Of a stretch of DNA of 64,000 nucleotides, positions 28,712-39,193 are shown one piece after another. The position numbers were made by a program, and so were the translations under genes. The stretch is from Strigamia acuminata (lineage: Eukaryota; Arthropoda; Chilopoda; Geophilomorpha; Linotaeniidae). The stretch's first letter is position 1, and every line of letters starts with the position of its first letter. The notes under the pieces were generated by a model, which searched no databases, had not been told where the DNA came from, and was given only the letters and a program-made list of their open reading frames with translations. The stretch lies in assembly GCA_949358305.1 (NCBI GenBank), contig OX442322.1:5394001-5458000 (forward strand), read 5' to 3'.

Positions 28712-31700
28712 TCAAGCACTTATGAGGTTTAGATCAATCAGAAACCGATCACAAAAGCGCAGCAAATCAACTTTGTCAACAGACTTCGTAAAGATGTCCG
28801 CGTGGTTGTATTTGGTGCCCACATGCACGATATGGAGGTTATCTCTTCTTACGAGCTCTCTTATGAAATGGTATCGCACGTCTATGTGTTTTGTCTTTCT
28901 ATTTTCAACGCAGGATTTGGTGAAATCTACCGTTGAAATATTGTCGCATAGAACATGGTGAGGAAATTTGTCAGCCAAATCGGGGATGATTTCATGTAGA
29001 ACCCGGACGATCCAGATGTAGTCCTTAACAGTTTCTGTAAGGGCCACATATTCGGCCTCCATAGTTGATAATGTGACATTCCGTTGTTTGAAGGTCCTCC
29101 AATAAATGGGCGTAGTTCCCAAAGTCACAAGAGTTCCTCCAACGGAGATCCGGTCGTCCCTGTTGTTAGCGTAATCGGAGTCGCTATATCCGATAACTTC
29201 AATCCGATCGTTTGGGAACAGCATTAATCCATGATTTTTCGTTGTTCTCAAATAGCTAAGCAGGTCTAGCAGCGCAATCCAGTGATCCCAGCCTGGGTTC
29301 GATTGGAATTGACTTAGGATGTTTACGGCGTACGTCAAATCGGGTCTCGTCCTCGACGCAATGAATGCCAAACATCCAAGTAGGCTTCGATAGGGAATTG
29401 CTTCCATGGTCTTAAACTCGTCAATCGTGGTTGGACACCCTTGCTTCGTGAGAATAGTAGCTTTAGTCATTGGTTGCGATCGAATTTTTACAGAGTCCAA
29501 ATGGTTCTTAAATTTCAAAAGGACCTTGTTGATGTACGACTTTTGATGGAGAATCACTTGTTGCTTGTACGAATAAAATTCGACGCCTAACAACTTCTTT
29601 GTTTGTCCAAGTATGACTAAGTCAAACCGCGTTGCGATCATGTCGAGAACCTTCATCGCATCTTCATGATGTTTTCCAAAGACGACTATATCGTCCACGT
29701 ACACGATCAAATATGCAAAGCTGCCATATTTGTAAACGCAATTGCACCAGTTTACATGCTCAAGTCCTAGTTTCAATAAAGCTTCCTCCAGTTCTATGCC
29801 CCATTCCCTCCCGGATTGGTGCAGTCCGTATATGGCTCGAAGGAGCTTGCAGACATAGTTTTCTTTGCCTTCAATGATGAAACCTTTTGGTTGTCGCATG
29901 TAGACGGTCTTATGCAACTTTGCGTAAAGGTACGCACACTTGACATCGGCTTGAATGTACGACCATTTGAGCATACAGACGAGCAGCGTGAAGATAAAGC
30001 GCACGATCGAAAAGTCTACCACGGGTGAGAATGTCTCCTCATACGACTCGCCGTAGACTTGGGAGAAACCCTGCGCGACAAGTCTCGCCTTATAACGCGC
30101 AATCTCCCCCTCTTCGTTCTGTTTGGTCGTGTAAATCCATCTGCAACCCACTATCTTAGTGTTGGGCGGTGGTGGAACAAGTTCCCAAACTTCGCGCTCA
30201 TGCATGGTGCCAATCTCGTCGTTCATTGCTTGGCGCCATTCATTTCTTTCGGGTAAAGTCGCAATTTCCTCATAACGTACGGGTACGTGGACTTCTAGGT
30301 GATTAGCTTTGAAGTTGATATTTATATCATCAAAGTCCACGTCAAGATTATCCGCCATCGTATTCGATTCAGAGGGCTTTTTCTTTCTTTTGTCGTCAAA
30401 CAAATGTTCGGGGAGACGAAGGTTATGCTCAACACAGTAGCGCTTCACTTCCGGAATGGAACGCAATCTTGGCTTATCATATCCTTCGATTGTATATTCA
30501 ATGTCCCTCTGACCCGTTGGTCTTGTCTTCTCAGTCTTTTTCCACGCGAGAGCTGGTATGTTCGGAATTGGGTTTGGAAAAACCTGTCCAGGTTGTTGCA
30601 AAATGTTTGGTTGCTTCACTGCTGGCAAGTTGTGTCGCAACGCATCATCTGGCTGTCTGAACTTCAGTCTAACTGGAGGTAATTCCTCTTCCTCTTCCTT
30701 CTTTATTGGTGCTGGCGGGGGTAGCGGTGGCCTCACATCCTCATCGGAATAATATTGACGATCGTTGTTGTTATCCAAATTATTGTCCAAACTGTCGATA
30801 TACGTCGTATATTTGTCCGGTAGGCCCAGCACGCCTTCAACTCCGCGCCTGCTTTCCACAAACTTGACATTGTTGGTTTCAATGACTTTAGAAAATTCCG
30901 GGAGCCAAACTCTATACCCTTTTGTGACCCTGGAATATCCGAGCATTATTCCGTGTATGCCTTTGTTGTCTATCTTGCCGTCTCAAACTTTCTTTTGAAC
31001 AAAGCACAAACTTCCAAATTTTCTTAAATGGCGTAAGGATGGCTTACGACCATAGTAAAGTTCCATTGGTGTTTTATCTGACTTTAACTTGGCTATCCTG
31101 TTTCTCAGGTAATTGAAGGTTAAGATGGCTTCACCCCAGAATCGATGTTCCAATCCCGCGTCGTATACAAGTGCTCGCATGCCATTCGCTAGTGTTTGGT
31201 TGAGTCTCTCCGAAACTCCATTCTGGGCAGGTGTATACGCGTTTGTGCGTTCGTGTGCGATCCCTTGTTCTTCCAAATATTGTCCAAATTTGTTGGAACA
31301 GAACTCCATTTCATTGTCTGTTCGGATCGCCAGAATTGACTTCCCCAACAGTCGCTCAATACGTTTCGCGTGTTTGCAGAACAAATCGAAAACTTCATCC
31401 TTGTGCTTCATTAAGTAGACGGTGGAGTAACGCGAAAAATCATCCGTTATCGTCAGAAAATACCTATTTCCCGACAGAGTTGCTGTGCTGAATGCTCCAC
31501 ATACATCCATGTGTAAGAGCTCCAGTGGCTGTTTCGACCTGATCCCAGGTATAGACTTGTGTGAAACAGATTTCTTCTTTGCTAAATCGCAAACGTCACA
31601 TTGTGTGATGGGCACATCCAAGATAGGAAGTCCAACGACTGCATCGCCTTTACTCATTTCCTGTACGCTTGGAAAGTAAATGTGCCCTAGTCGCTCATGC

Positions 31701-33181
31701 CAAAGTCTTGCTTCTTCTGGATTTGACATCTTCTTGGTTGAGGTAATTGATCCTTGTTGCTTTTCTTCACCAACATTAACTTTGTTGCTCTCCTTCTGTC
31801 TTAGCTTGTCAAAGTCGGGTTTTTCGTCGCTCAACTTGATGTAGTAGAGCCTATCCTTCTTCACTCCCTCCATCAATTGCCTCTTCCATTGTGGATCATA
31901 AATTTTGACAAGTCCGGAACCCACGGCGACTTTGCATCTGGCTTCGTCGATGCACGGCCCCGATAACAAATTCCGTCTTAAATCTGGCGCGTAGTAAACT
32001 TTCTTTAATGTGATTGGAATTGTCTCACTTCCGACCAAACACATTATGCAAACATCTCCTACGCCCTGGATTTGAATTAGTGTCTTTTTATCCGCTTGAC
32101 TTATTGTTCCACTTGTCTCTTTGAAATTGAAGAATTGGTTTCTGTCCTTACAGAAATGTCCTGTGGCCCCGGTGTCATAAATCCAACAGTTGTTGGCTGT
32201 GCTGCATTGCAGCATCTCCTCCTGACTTAATTCCGTGAGGAAACCGACATCTAGCATGTTATTGTCCAATTCTTCCGCGGTATTTGTGTTCAACTGGTTG
32301 TTCGAATTATTTGGTGCGAGTTGCACTATACAATCCTTCGCCCAATGTCCTTGTTTGTTGCAGCGAAAACACGGCCCCCGTCCTGGTGATCCGGTTGCAT
32401 TTCCTCTAAAATTCCTCGTGTTTTTGCCGCCGCGGTAATTCGATCTTCCGCCTTTTTGTCCGCCTTGATATCCTCCTCGACTTTTTTGGCCAGTATTCCC
32501 TTGTTGCTGTGAATTATCGCTGGTTTTGGTGTTCGTGGCGCTCGTGCCCATGCTAAAAGCGTCCACTATTGGTCCCTGACCCGAATCCCTTCGTTGTTGG
32601 GCCAAACGTCCCTCTTCTGCGACCAATTCGACTTCCACCTTTTCCAAAGTAAAATTCGCGTCCTCCCACCGATAAATCGCCTGGACAATCGATTGATATT
32701 CTGCTGGCAGATACCGAATTAACTGAAAAGCTTGGTATAAGTCCTCCAATTTGTGTTTAACGTCGGCGAGCTTCTTCGCCGCGTTTCGAATCTTTGCTGC
32801 GAAGACTCCGATTGTTTCCGTCGCTGGGTCGTATTTCAGACTGAAAAATTCGTCCAACAAACGAATTATCCGCGCTTTTGAGACTGGTTCGAAGTTTGCT
32901 TTTAATGTGTTCCAAGCCTTCTTGGCGTCGTCGACCCCGCTGAGCAATTCGTGATACTGCTCTTCTATCGAATAATAAATCAAGCTGAAAGCTCTTCCTT
33001 GTCGTAGCTTGAAGTCCGAGCGGTCGCGCCAAGATGCTCCAGGTGCCAAAGCCTCCTCCGTCCCTTCCGCAAACGCCCAGCATCCGTGATGCATCAAAAG
33101 TACTTTGATCTGCTGTTTCCAGCTGTCATAGTTGGTCCTGTTCAGCAGTGTAACCTTTCTTTCTGGTTTGTCCGTATCCAT
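28712..33181 (-). pseudogene. gag-pol: copia-2 Gag-Pol, one premature TGA
   Basis: About 1,490 codons from the ATG at 33181 (MDTDKPERKVTLLNRTNYD) to 28712. Domains in order: Gag (YHELLSGVDDAKKAWNTLK), zinc knuckle CFRCNKQGHWAKDC, protease YDTGATGHFC, pre-integrase LWHERLGHIYF, integrase (LLHMDVCGAF, IRTDNEMEF, GVSERLNQTL), RT with YVDDIVVFG, and RNase H with a terminal ADIFTKSVDK. A single in-frame TGA at 30983-30985 interrupts integrase just after CFVQKK. The relatives have Arg there, so a CGA to TGA change is likely. The integrase second-Asp motif reads TDNE where both relatives have TDNG. Confidence 0.93.
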
Positions 33182-33977
33182 CTCGAATTAAGTGTCCGCC
33201 ACTTGAAAAACACTGAATCCACACACTTATTTCGTCAAAAACACTGATAATACTGGTAATCGCAACTGGGTGCAGTGTTGCGATGTTAGTTCGCTCTTAA
33301 ATTAGGTTAGTGTTTATCCTAGTACAACGCTAAGCTAACAATGCAGTAATATCAAATAATATCGAATAAAAATGCAAAAATTATCGATAAATATGGCAAA
33401 TTGTTCATTAAATTTCCAGTTGTTGTGCGCTGTCTCAAATTCTCGTTCACACTTCCCGTGTGGTTGTCGAGAAATGCTGGCCTCGTCTCACTCTTGTAGA
33501 AACGTGGAAAACGTCGATTTTCGTCCGGAAATAACCCCAATTTGTCCAATAATTTCCTTTGTTTTGGAATCCTTTTTGTCCGTTTTCGTTTGGTTAAATT
33601 CCCGTTCACACTTCCCGTGTGGTTGCTGGGAATTTATCACCGTCGTCGCCACGTCTTCTCGCTCGAAGATGGTGTCACGTCGGCGAAACGTATTGCGCCT
33701 CGCAATACGGGAAAAAATCGTCCGAAAAACGGAAAAACAAACTCGTAAATAAATAGTGTAATACTGTTCGAACCCGATTAATGTTCCTGTGTGGTTGGAT
33801 GTCTAGTTGTGGCTTCCAAAACCGTTGATTCTCGGCACAAACACAAGCTGACATTTTCCTCCATGGGCGCCGCCATCTTGGATTTGGAGGAAAAACTTCA
33901 CTGCTGACCTCCAAATGATGGAAAAACTTCCAAAATCACTCCAAACGTTTTTCCAACGTTATATTGGCCCATAACCT
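33182..33977 (-). promoter_or_regulatory. copia-2 leader: primer site, YY1-like motif, two hairpin repeats
   Basis: Untranslated leader. From the LTR inward on the minus strand: GGTTATGGGCC primer site; CAAGATGGCGGC (33869-33880), a YY1/Pho-type core; and two inverted-repeat blocks reading GTTCACACTTCCCGTGTGG on the plus strand at 33446-33467 and 33604-33625. The same three features occur in the leaders of copia-1 and copia-3. Confidence 0.75.
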
Positions 33978-34315
33978 TGTTGTGGAACAGCTTTCTATTA
34001 ATACAAGCTGCAGAATTGTGCAGTGACTTGGAAAAACATGTTGTGAGGAGAAATAACTTGGGATGCCATCAGTTGAGAATCAGAACATGGAGTGAGTTTA
34101 TTCTCTGCAGTCACATGACCCACAGGTATACAGCGCCACCTTGTGGATGAAATACAAAGTAATAAATGTCAACATGATACAAATAGTACTGCAGCCAGTC
34201 GTGCAGGTAAGTGCAAATAAGGATACATGATCGGTTAAGATTAACAATAGTAAACAACACTGTCGCTTGATGAGACGACATAAATATGTATACAAGAGGT
34301 TTACAATATCCAACA
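33978..34315 (-). repeat. copia-2 5' LTR
   Basis: 338 bp, one base different from 28356-28693. CTCF-like motif at 34132-34146. Followed by the right GGGCG duplicate. Confidence 0.95.
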
Positions 34316-34375
34316 GGGCGTACGTCTGCCCGGCGTTAAAACGGGCCCGGCGCCTAAGTGAATCCAGGCGTTTGA
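34316..34375 (+). promoter_or_regulatory. 17-18-bp array upstream of the capsid gene, right part, with AT promoter-like run
   Basis: Units CCCGGCGTTAAAAC, CCCGGCGCCTAAG and CCAGGCGTTTGAAT have GGCG at 34332, 34349 and 34367. Joined to the left part across copia-2 (counting one GGGCG), the GGCG spacing is 18, 17, 18, 15, 17 and 18 bp. A TATATATATATATAAA run follows at 34390-34406, about 25 bp before the capsid ATG. Confidence 0.75.
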
Positions 34376-34431
34376 ATGAGGCAGTACGGTATATATATAT
34401 ATATAAATTACGTAATTAAAAAATAGCAACC

Positions 34432-35782
34432 ATGCAAGTCGCCGAAAATTATTTAGACGTCGAACAACCGTTCGTCATTGACGAATTTGTAAATGCGTAC
34501 AGATACCACGAGTATCACCCGATTATTGGCACGAATTTGAATAACGTGAACTCTGAAATTCGCCTAATCATACAGAACAAAGATATCTGAACACACCCAC
34601 ATAAAAGTTACGTATGCGTAACGGGACAGTTGACAAAAGATGATGGGACAGAATATGCGTCAGAGGGAAAAGACACCGATGATGCGGCAACGCTAGTGAA
34701 TAATTTCATGCCTTTTCTCTTCAGCAACCTGAAATATCACATCGGCAACAAACTAATCGACGAAATTAATTATCCGGGCTATGCCACCACTATGAAAGGC
34801 GCTTTGACGTATCACAATCACCAAAACGCAATCGAAAATATGGGCTGGTTACCCGATCACAAGACCGGTGTTGCGGTGGACCTCGACAATCTCGGATTTG
34901 AGGAACGGCGCAGGTTATACAACGTGTTGCCAAAATAGCACGGTACCTTTTCGTTGTTAGTGTCACTGACCCATCTGATGGGATTTTTCGAAGACTATAA
35001 CAAAGTCATTTACGGCGCGAAACAAGTTTTAACTTTGATGAGAACGCATAACGACAATGCCATTTTTAAAGCCGCGTCCAAACCCGTGGCTGGAGTCCAG
35101 CAAGCCATTCCTGGAGATAAAATAGTTCTCCAACAATTGTATTGGTTGATGTTGCACGTTATTCCATCCGACGTGCAAAAGAGTCGATTGCTCGCAGCCA
35201 TGGACAGAGGTGTGAATATTCCCTTAGCGTTTCGACACTGGTCGTTCAAAATGTCGGACTTGCCGCAAACCATGGAGCATGCCTGGCGAGTGGTAACCAC
35301 CAGCACTTCCAAAATAACCGCGGTACATCATCGTCGGATTTCAGACCGATAATAGAAACGACCAAACCAAAAATACGGCGATATTCGACACCGTTAAAGT
35401 CAACGAAGTTCACGCTTACCTGAACTCCGAGCGGTATCCTTATTTAGACTCGAACGAGAACTTTGAAAATAGCAATTTCAGTAGGTTTCTGGAATCGTGC
35501 ATCCAATTTAGGAAAGATTATTACGGCGCATCCGATATAATGTTCAACGCGTGGGATTATGCGAAACTGTACCCGCTGATCGTGATCGATTGCTCGAAAC
35601 AGAGCAAGAGGTTGAAAACTGGCATAATCGACGTACAAATAAAAATGAAATTCAAAACGGCAGTCCCGGCCAATACTAAAGCCTACGCTTTGATAATAGG
35701 CGACAGATTGATGAATATGAAATTGGACAAAGGCAAAATCAAAGTGTTATATGAAAGTTATAAAAAAATAAGAGATGTATAA
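34432..35782 (+). pseudogene. Polinton major capsid protein (hexon-like), two stops and one frameshift
   Basis: About 450 codons from the ATG at 34432 (MQVAENYLDVEQPFVIDEF). It matches the major capsid of Polintons and adintoviruses, a double jelly-roll protein, by TDDAATLVNNFMPFLFSNL, HLMGFFEDYNKVIYGAK, a WLMLHVIPSD segment and a C-terminal NTKAYALIIGDRLM. In-frame TGA at 34588-34590 and TAG at 34936-34938, then a +1 shift shortly before 35325; the last third reads in the new frame to 35782. The three lesions are spread out and no block is missing, so decay is by point changes. It overlaps the pX gene start by 8 bases. Confidence 0.85.
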
Positions 35783-36254
35783 AATACATAAGATAGCGTT
35801 AACCCCTAATCAGCAACGAAAGGTATCCAAATCCATCAAAAAAAGGATACCCTTACATTTAAGATTGAAGTATAAACAACTAAACGGCAATCATGGCTTG
35901 TCTCTTACTGATAGACAGATAAATAAGATCAAAAAAGCCAGTTCTAAAAAGAAAGGCATGACTTTAAGCATACCTACAAAACAGGTTAGACAAACTGGTG
36001 GATTCTTTCCATTGCTGCTTCCATTATTGGGGGCATTGGGTGGACTGGCTGGGGGTGCGGCAGGGATCGCTAAAGCCGTAGACTCGGCGCAAACAAATAA
36101 GGAAATGGTCGATGAAGCCAAGCGCCACAATCTAGCCACTGAAGGCAATGGTCTAAGACAGTCGTTAAAAAAAAAATTACGGATTCGCAAAACTGGAAAA
36201 GGTTTCTACTTAAAACCGTACGGTTCGTCGGCGGCGGGAAAGATGGGGCAATAA
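35775..36254 (+). CDS. pX/pVI-like virion protein of the Polinton
   Basis: A 159-codon ORF (MYKIHKIALTPNQQRKVSK). A basic N-terminal half precedes a Gly/Ala/Leu-rich hydrophobic segment, GGFFPLLLPLLGALGGLAGG, then a polar helix and a basic C-terminus with GKGFYLKPYG. This layout is that of the adenovirus pX/pVI-like proteins described in adintoviruses, thought to coat DNA or disturb membranes. It contains a 10-A run (36167-36176) coding for Lys-Lys-Lys without breaking the frame. Lying between capsid and protease, it is the only gene of the capsid cluster that looks intact. Confidence 0.75.
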   Translation: MYKIHKIALTPNQQRKVSKSIKKRIPLHLRLKYKQLNGNHGLSLTDRQINKIKKASSKKKGMTLSIPTKQVRQTGGFFPLLLPLLGALGGLAGGAAGIAKAVDSAQTNKEMVDEAKRHNLATEGNGLRQSLKKKLRIRKTGKGFYLKPYGSSAAGKMGQ

Positions 36255-36255
36255 T

Positions 36256-36628
36256 TCAACCGCTGGATTTCGTGCAATTGGGCAAATTGGCTAGACGAAT
36301 GAATATTTCATTCTTCAGAGGCGTGTTCTCCAGAAACACGTTGCCCGTCAAAGCCAGACCCTGCGAATGTGGGATTGTTAATTTGAATACGCATCTACAA
36401 AGTGGTAGCCATTGGGTGGCGTACGCTAAAAACAAGTGAGACAAATTATACTTTGACAGTTTCAGCGATCTTCCCCCTCCTATTGAATTGTACCGTTATC
36501 TGGCAGACAATATAAAATATAACGTTTATCAATATCAATCGTTTGACGAAGTCACGTGCGGACATTTGTGTTTGTTCGTATTAAAAAAATGGGGAGCGTT
36601 AATAAGGCGAGAGACGACTTTCACTTAA
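36256..36628 (+). pseudogene. Adenain-like cysteine protease of the Polinton, one premature stop
   Basis: In one frame: FVQLGKLARRMNISFFRGVF, GSHWVAYAKNK with the catalytic His, then after an in-frame TGA (36437-36439) YFDSFSDLPPPIELYRYL with the acidic residue, and VTCGHLCLFVL with the catalytic Cys. This His-Asp-Cys order and length (about 120 codons) match the adenovirus-type maturation protease of Polintons. No ATG is near the expected start and the frame is open upstream into the pX gene, so the true start is unclear or lost. It overlaps the fibre-like gene by 40 bases. Confidence 0.85.
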
Positions 36629-38112
36629 ATCCAGTGCACAGATTTGGACTGACCCCGCGCAAAATTGCCAAACGAGACAGAAGGAATTTAACGCATGACA
36701 AACACGAGCAGATTAGACGAATGGTGTTCGGTCACAGAAACGATATCGCACAACTAAAAAAAGATTTTGACGTTGGAATACCAGACCAGGCAGCTGCAGG
36801 CACTGTTACGCTTATGGATGATATGAAATCTCGAGTCGACGACCATATTAAACAGAGTTTACAGGACGATGAGCGAGTTAAAGCGAACATAAATGCACAT
36901 AAGGCAGAAATGGCTGGGGAAATAAAGCACATCAAACAAAGTTTACAGGATGATGGGCAAATTACGGCTGAAAGGAGTGCAGAAATAGAGCGCATCAAAC
37001 AGAGTTTACAGGATGATGAGCGAGTTAAAGCGAAGCTAGATGCACATAAGGCTGAAATAGTTGCGGAAATAGAACACATCAAACAGGGTTTACAGGATGA
37101 TGAGCAAATTAAAGCAATTCTAGATGCATATAAGACTGAAATGGCTGCAGAAATAGAGCGCAACAAACAGAGTTTTCAGGATGATGGGCGAGTTAAAGCA
37201 ATTCTAGTTGCACATAAGGCTGAAATAGTTGCGGAAATAGAGCAGATCAAACAGAGTTTACAGGATGATGATGAGCAAATTAAAGCAATGCTAGATACAT
37301 ATAAGGCTAAAATGAGTACAACATTAGAGCACATCAATCAGAGTTTACAGAATGATGGGCAAATTTAGGCTGAAATGACTGCAGAAATAGAGCGCATCAA
37401 ACAGAGTTTACGGGATAATGAGCAAATTAAAACAATGCTAGATACATATAAAGCTGAACTGGTTGCAGAAATAAAAAACAACAAACAGAGTTTACCGAGC
37501 AATAGGCAAATTCAAGCAATGCTTAAGGCAGATAAGGAACAAATAAAACAAAACACACGGTTAATACAAAGAGCAGGCACTGAGAAAACTAAAGCAAACA
37601 TAGTTGAAATTAAAGCCAAAATTAAAAACATTAAACAACTTATACAACTTGAGAAATATATTTTGAAATTTGAAAATTATCATCCACCCAATAAGGAAGG
37701 AGAAATAAATTTTACCCTTGATGAAACAGAAACAACTTTTAGAACATTTAGAAGATGTGAAATTACAAGTATAATTATTATGTTGTACAATACACCTGCA
37801 GGTTTAAAAAATGGAGAAGTTATACCTGCAGATTTAGAAAATGGAGAAGTTATACCTGCAGATTTAGAAAATGGAGAAGTTATCATGAATAACCTAGTAT
37901 TTGATTGTATTCGTGTCAGGGATCCCATTCGAGTTCGTGACATTAGCCCCGATATTTTTAGGGTAATCTCGGAACATGTTTTCCTTCCTGCGATAGAAAT
38001 AGAACTTGGAGTAGTACTCAGGATTTTAGGCCAAGTACAAAAAGTACCAGAAGTTCATGAAAAAGTAGCAAGATATCAAGTGTATATTCACTTTAATTTG
38101 TTTGATTATTAA
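36589..38112 (+). pseudogene. Coiled-coil fibre-like protein with 28-residue repeats, one premature TAG
   Basis: About 507 codons from the ATG at 36589 (MGSVNKARDDFHLNPVHRF) to 38112, interrupted once by a TAG at 37366-37368. From residue 87 there are nine repeats built on IKQSLQDDEQIKAxLDAHK, mostly 28 residues (four heptads). Units start at 36847, 36931, 36994, 37078, 37162, 37246, 37333, 37396 and 37480. Units 2 and 7 are 21 residues, unit 6 has one extra Asp and unit 9 is short. Hydrophobic spacing predicts a long coiled coil. A C-terminal globular region (LEKYILKFENYHPP onward) has beta-like character and contains a tripled NGEVIPADLE element. Position next to capsid and protease suggests a virion fibre; that is inference. 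Confidence 0.7.
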
Positions 38113-38116
38113 AATT

Positions 38117-38252
38117 TTACTCAACATAACCATAAGCCTTGGTATGAATACAATCATCTAATATCACTCGTTTCTTGTCTTTCGCCGACAATGCCAATTT
38201 GTCCACCTTGACCGTTGTGAGATTGTGTAGTTTTGATTTGATCGTTTCAAAT
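38117..38252 (-). pseudogene. Polinton protein-primed DNA polymerase B, C-terminal remnant
   Basis: On the minus strand the last 45 codons read VKVDKLALSAKDKKRVILDD and end HTKAYGYVE before the TAA at 38119-38117. This resembles the conserved C-terminal end of Polinton DNA polymerase B. The gene faces the fibre-like gene tail to tail with 4 bases between them. It is cut at 38253 by an X-type LTR and the rest is not seen to the right, so only this tip survives here. Confidence 0.7.
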
Positions 38253-39193
38253 TGTGACGGTTGTAAAACCGTATTATCAAATGTTCACACTAGATGGTGC
38301 TGTTTATCTAATGCGCGCAGTTTAAACTCAAGAAAGTTGCGAGTTATATTAAATAGTTAATATAATATTGCGAATAAAATATACCATATTTTATTAGACC
38401 CAACTAAGTATTATTTACTTGTATCACCTTTACTTACCTGTAGAAGAGAACCAATCGGACTCTTCTGGACCCAGTTCAATATTAGGTCCGGACTAGTGAT
38501 CCACGAATCCATGGATTCTGACGTCTGATTGGCTGTCGCTAATCTTACTGTTCTCACGAACTATATAAGCTCTGGTTTTTCACCAGCAAACCCCCTTGGC
38601 TTGATTCTGAATATGTTTATATTGTCTGTAGTTGAAATGCTGTTATCGCTTGATCTCACTTTCCTATCGACCCATCAGGCCTCCTCAGCTCTCAATGGAT
38701 ATGTAGTATTACTATCACGTTATTGCTTGTTGTAGGGCATATCTGGGAAGGCTAACTCCAGTAGACATGTTAACAACATGAAATGGCCCCGTAGCGCTAA
38801 CTTGCTGTTCCAAGGGACAGTTAGATTTCGTACGGTGGCATTGTATATCGTCCATGCACGGGATTGATTAACACCGTTAAACAAATATCAAATTATATGA
38901 TCGGTGATAGTCGCATCTATTTGCGCGATTCTCCGATCATAGGTCAGATGCCTTGCCAGAGCACATATACGGGAAGTCGAACCTGTTTAACTAATATGGG
39001 CAAACCGTATCCCCAGGGTTCCGGTGCAGTGCACTGGCCTTTCCGTTAAGTAGGCAAGACTTGTCTGAGGTCGGTAAAAGGCCTATTCATAGGCGACACG
39101 CCGGGTTGGTAGCCCGTGAGCAATTGCATTCATACCTTGCGCAAAACAAATACTCGGTTATTGGTAATGCCAATCTGGTAGGCCCCCAGGAAA
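38253..39193 (+). repeat. X2: X-type LTR, 5' part, cut by gypsy-D
   Basis: Starts TGTGACGGTTG. It aligns with the element at 62018: GCGCGCAGTTT-like region, CCAATCGGAC, ATTAGGTCCGGACTAGTGA, GATTGGCTGTCGC and CTATATAAGC all recur, as does GGGTTGGTAGCCCGTGAG. A CTCF-like motif lies at 38287-38301 with one change (GGT for GGC). Gypsy-D's LTR begins at 39194, so the rest of X2 lies beyond gypsy-D. Confidence 0.75.
38562..38570 (+). promoter_or_regulatory. TATA box in LTR X2
   Basis: TATATAAGC, preceded by a reversed CCAAT-like GATTGGCTGTCGC. The same pair is conserved at 62337-62380, supporting function as the LTR promoter. Confidence 0.6.

Larger units (their letters stand above)
28356..34315 (-). 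mobile_element. copia-2: young Ty1/copia element with one nonsense codon
   Basis: A 5,960-bp minus-strand element. The two 338-bp LTRs (28356-28693, 33978-34315) differ at one base by eye (CAACAGTG against CAACACTG). The target duplication GGGCG is at 28351-28355 and 34316-34320. On the minus strand GGTTATGGGCC follows the 5' LTR, like the copia primer site that pairs with an internal part of initiator tRNA-Met, and a GAGGGGGCCGAT purine tract precedes the 3' LTR. Closely related to copia-1 and copia-3. Confidence 0.95.
26387..38252. mobile_element. Decayed Maverick/Polinton (adintovirus-like) element, split by copia-2
   Basis: Excluding copia-2 (28356-34315), about 5.9 kb of a Polinton-type element with packaging ATPase, zinc ribbon plus PLA2-like protein, retroviral-type integrase, double jelly-roll-type major capsid, pX-like protein, adenain-like protease, fibre-like protein and the protein-primed DNA polymerase B C-terminus. 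Both ends are lost: an X-LTR fragment joins the ATPase and another X LTR interrupts the polymerase, so no terminal inverted repeats are visible. I find no penton-type minor capsid gene. Most genes have stops or frameshifts, so it is an endogenous relic. Confidence 0.9.

Noticed and set aside
28476-28719. Cys/Leu-rich minus-strand ORFs in the copia-2 LTRs (also 34098-34313)
   Set aside because: Contained in the LTR, identical in both copies because the LTRs are, and without homologues in copia-1 or copia-3 LTRs.
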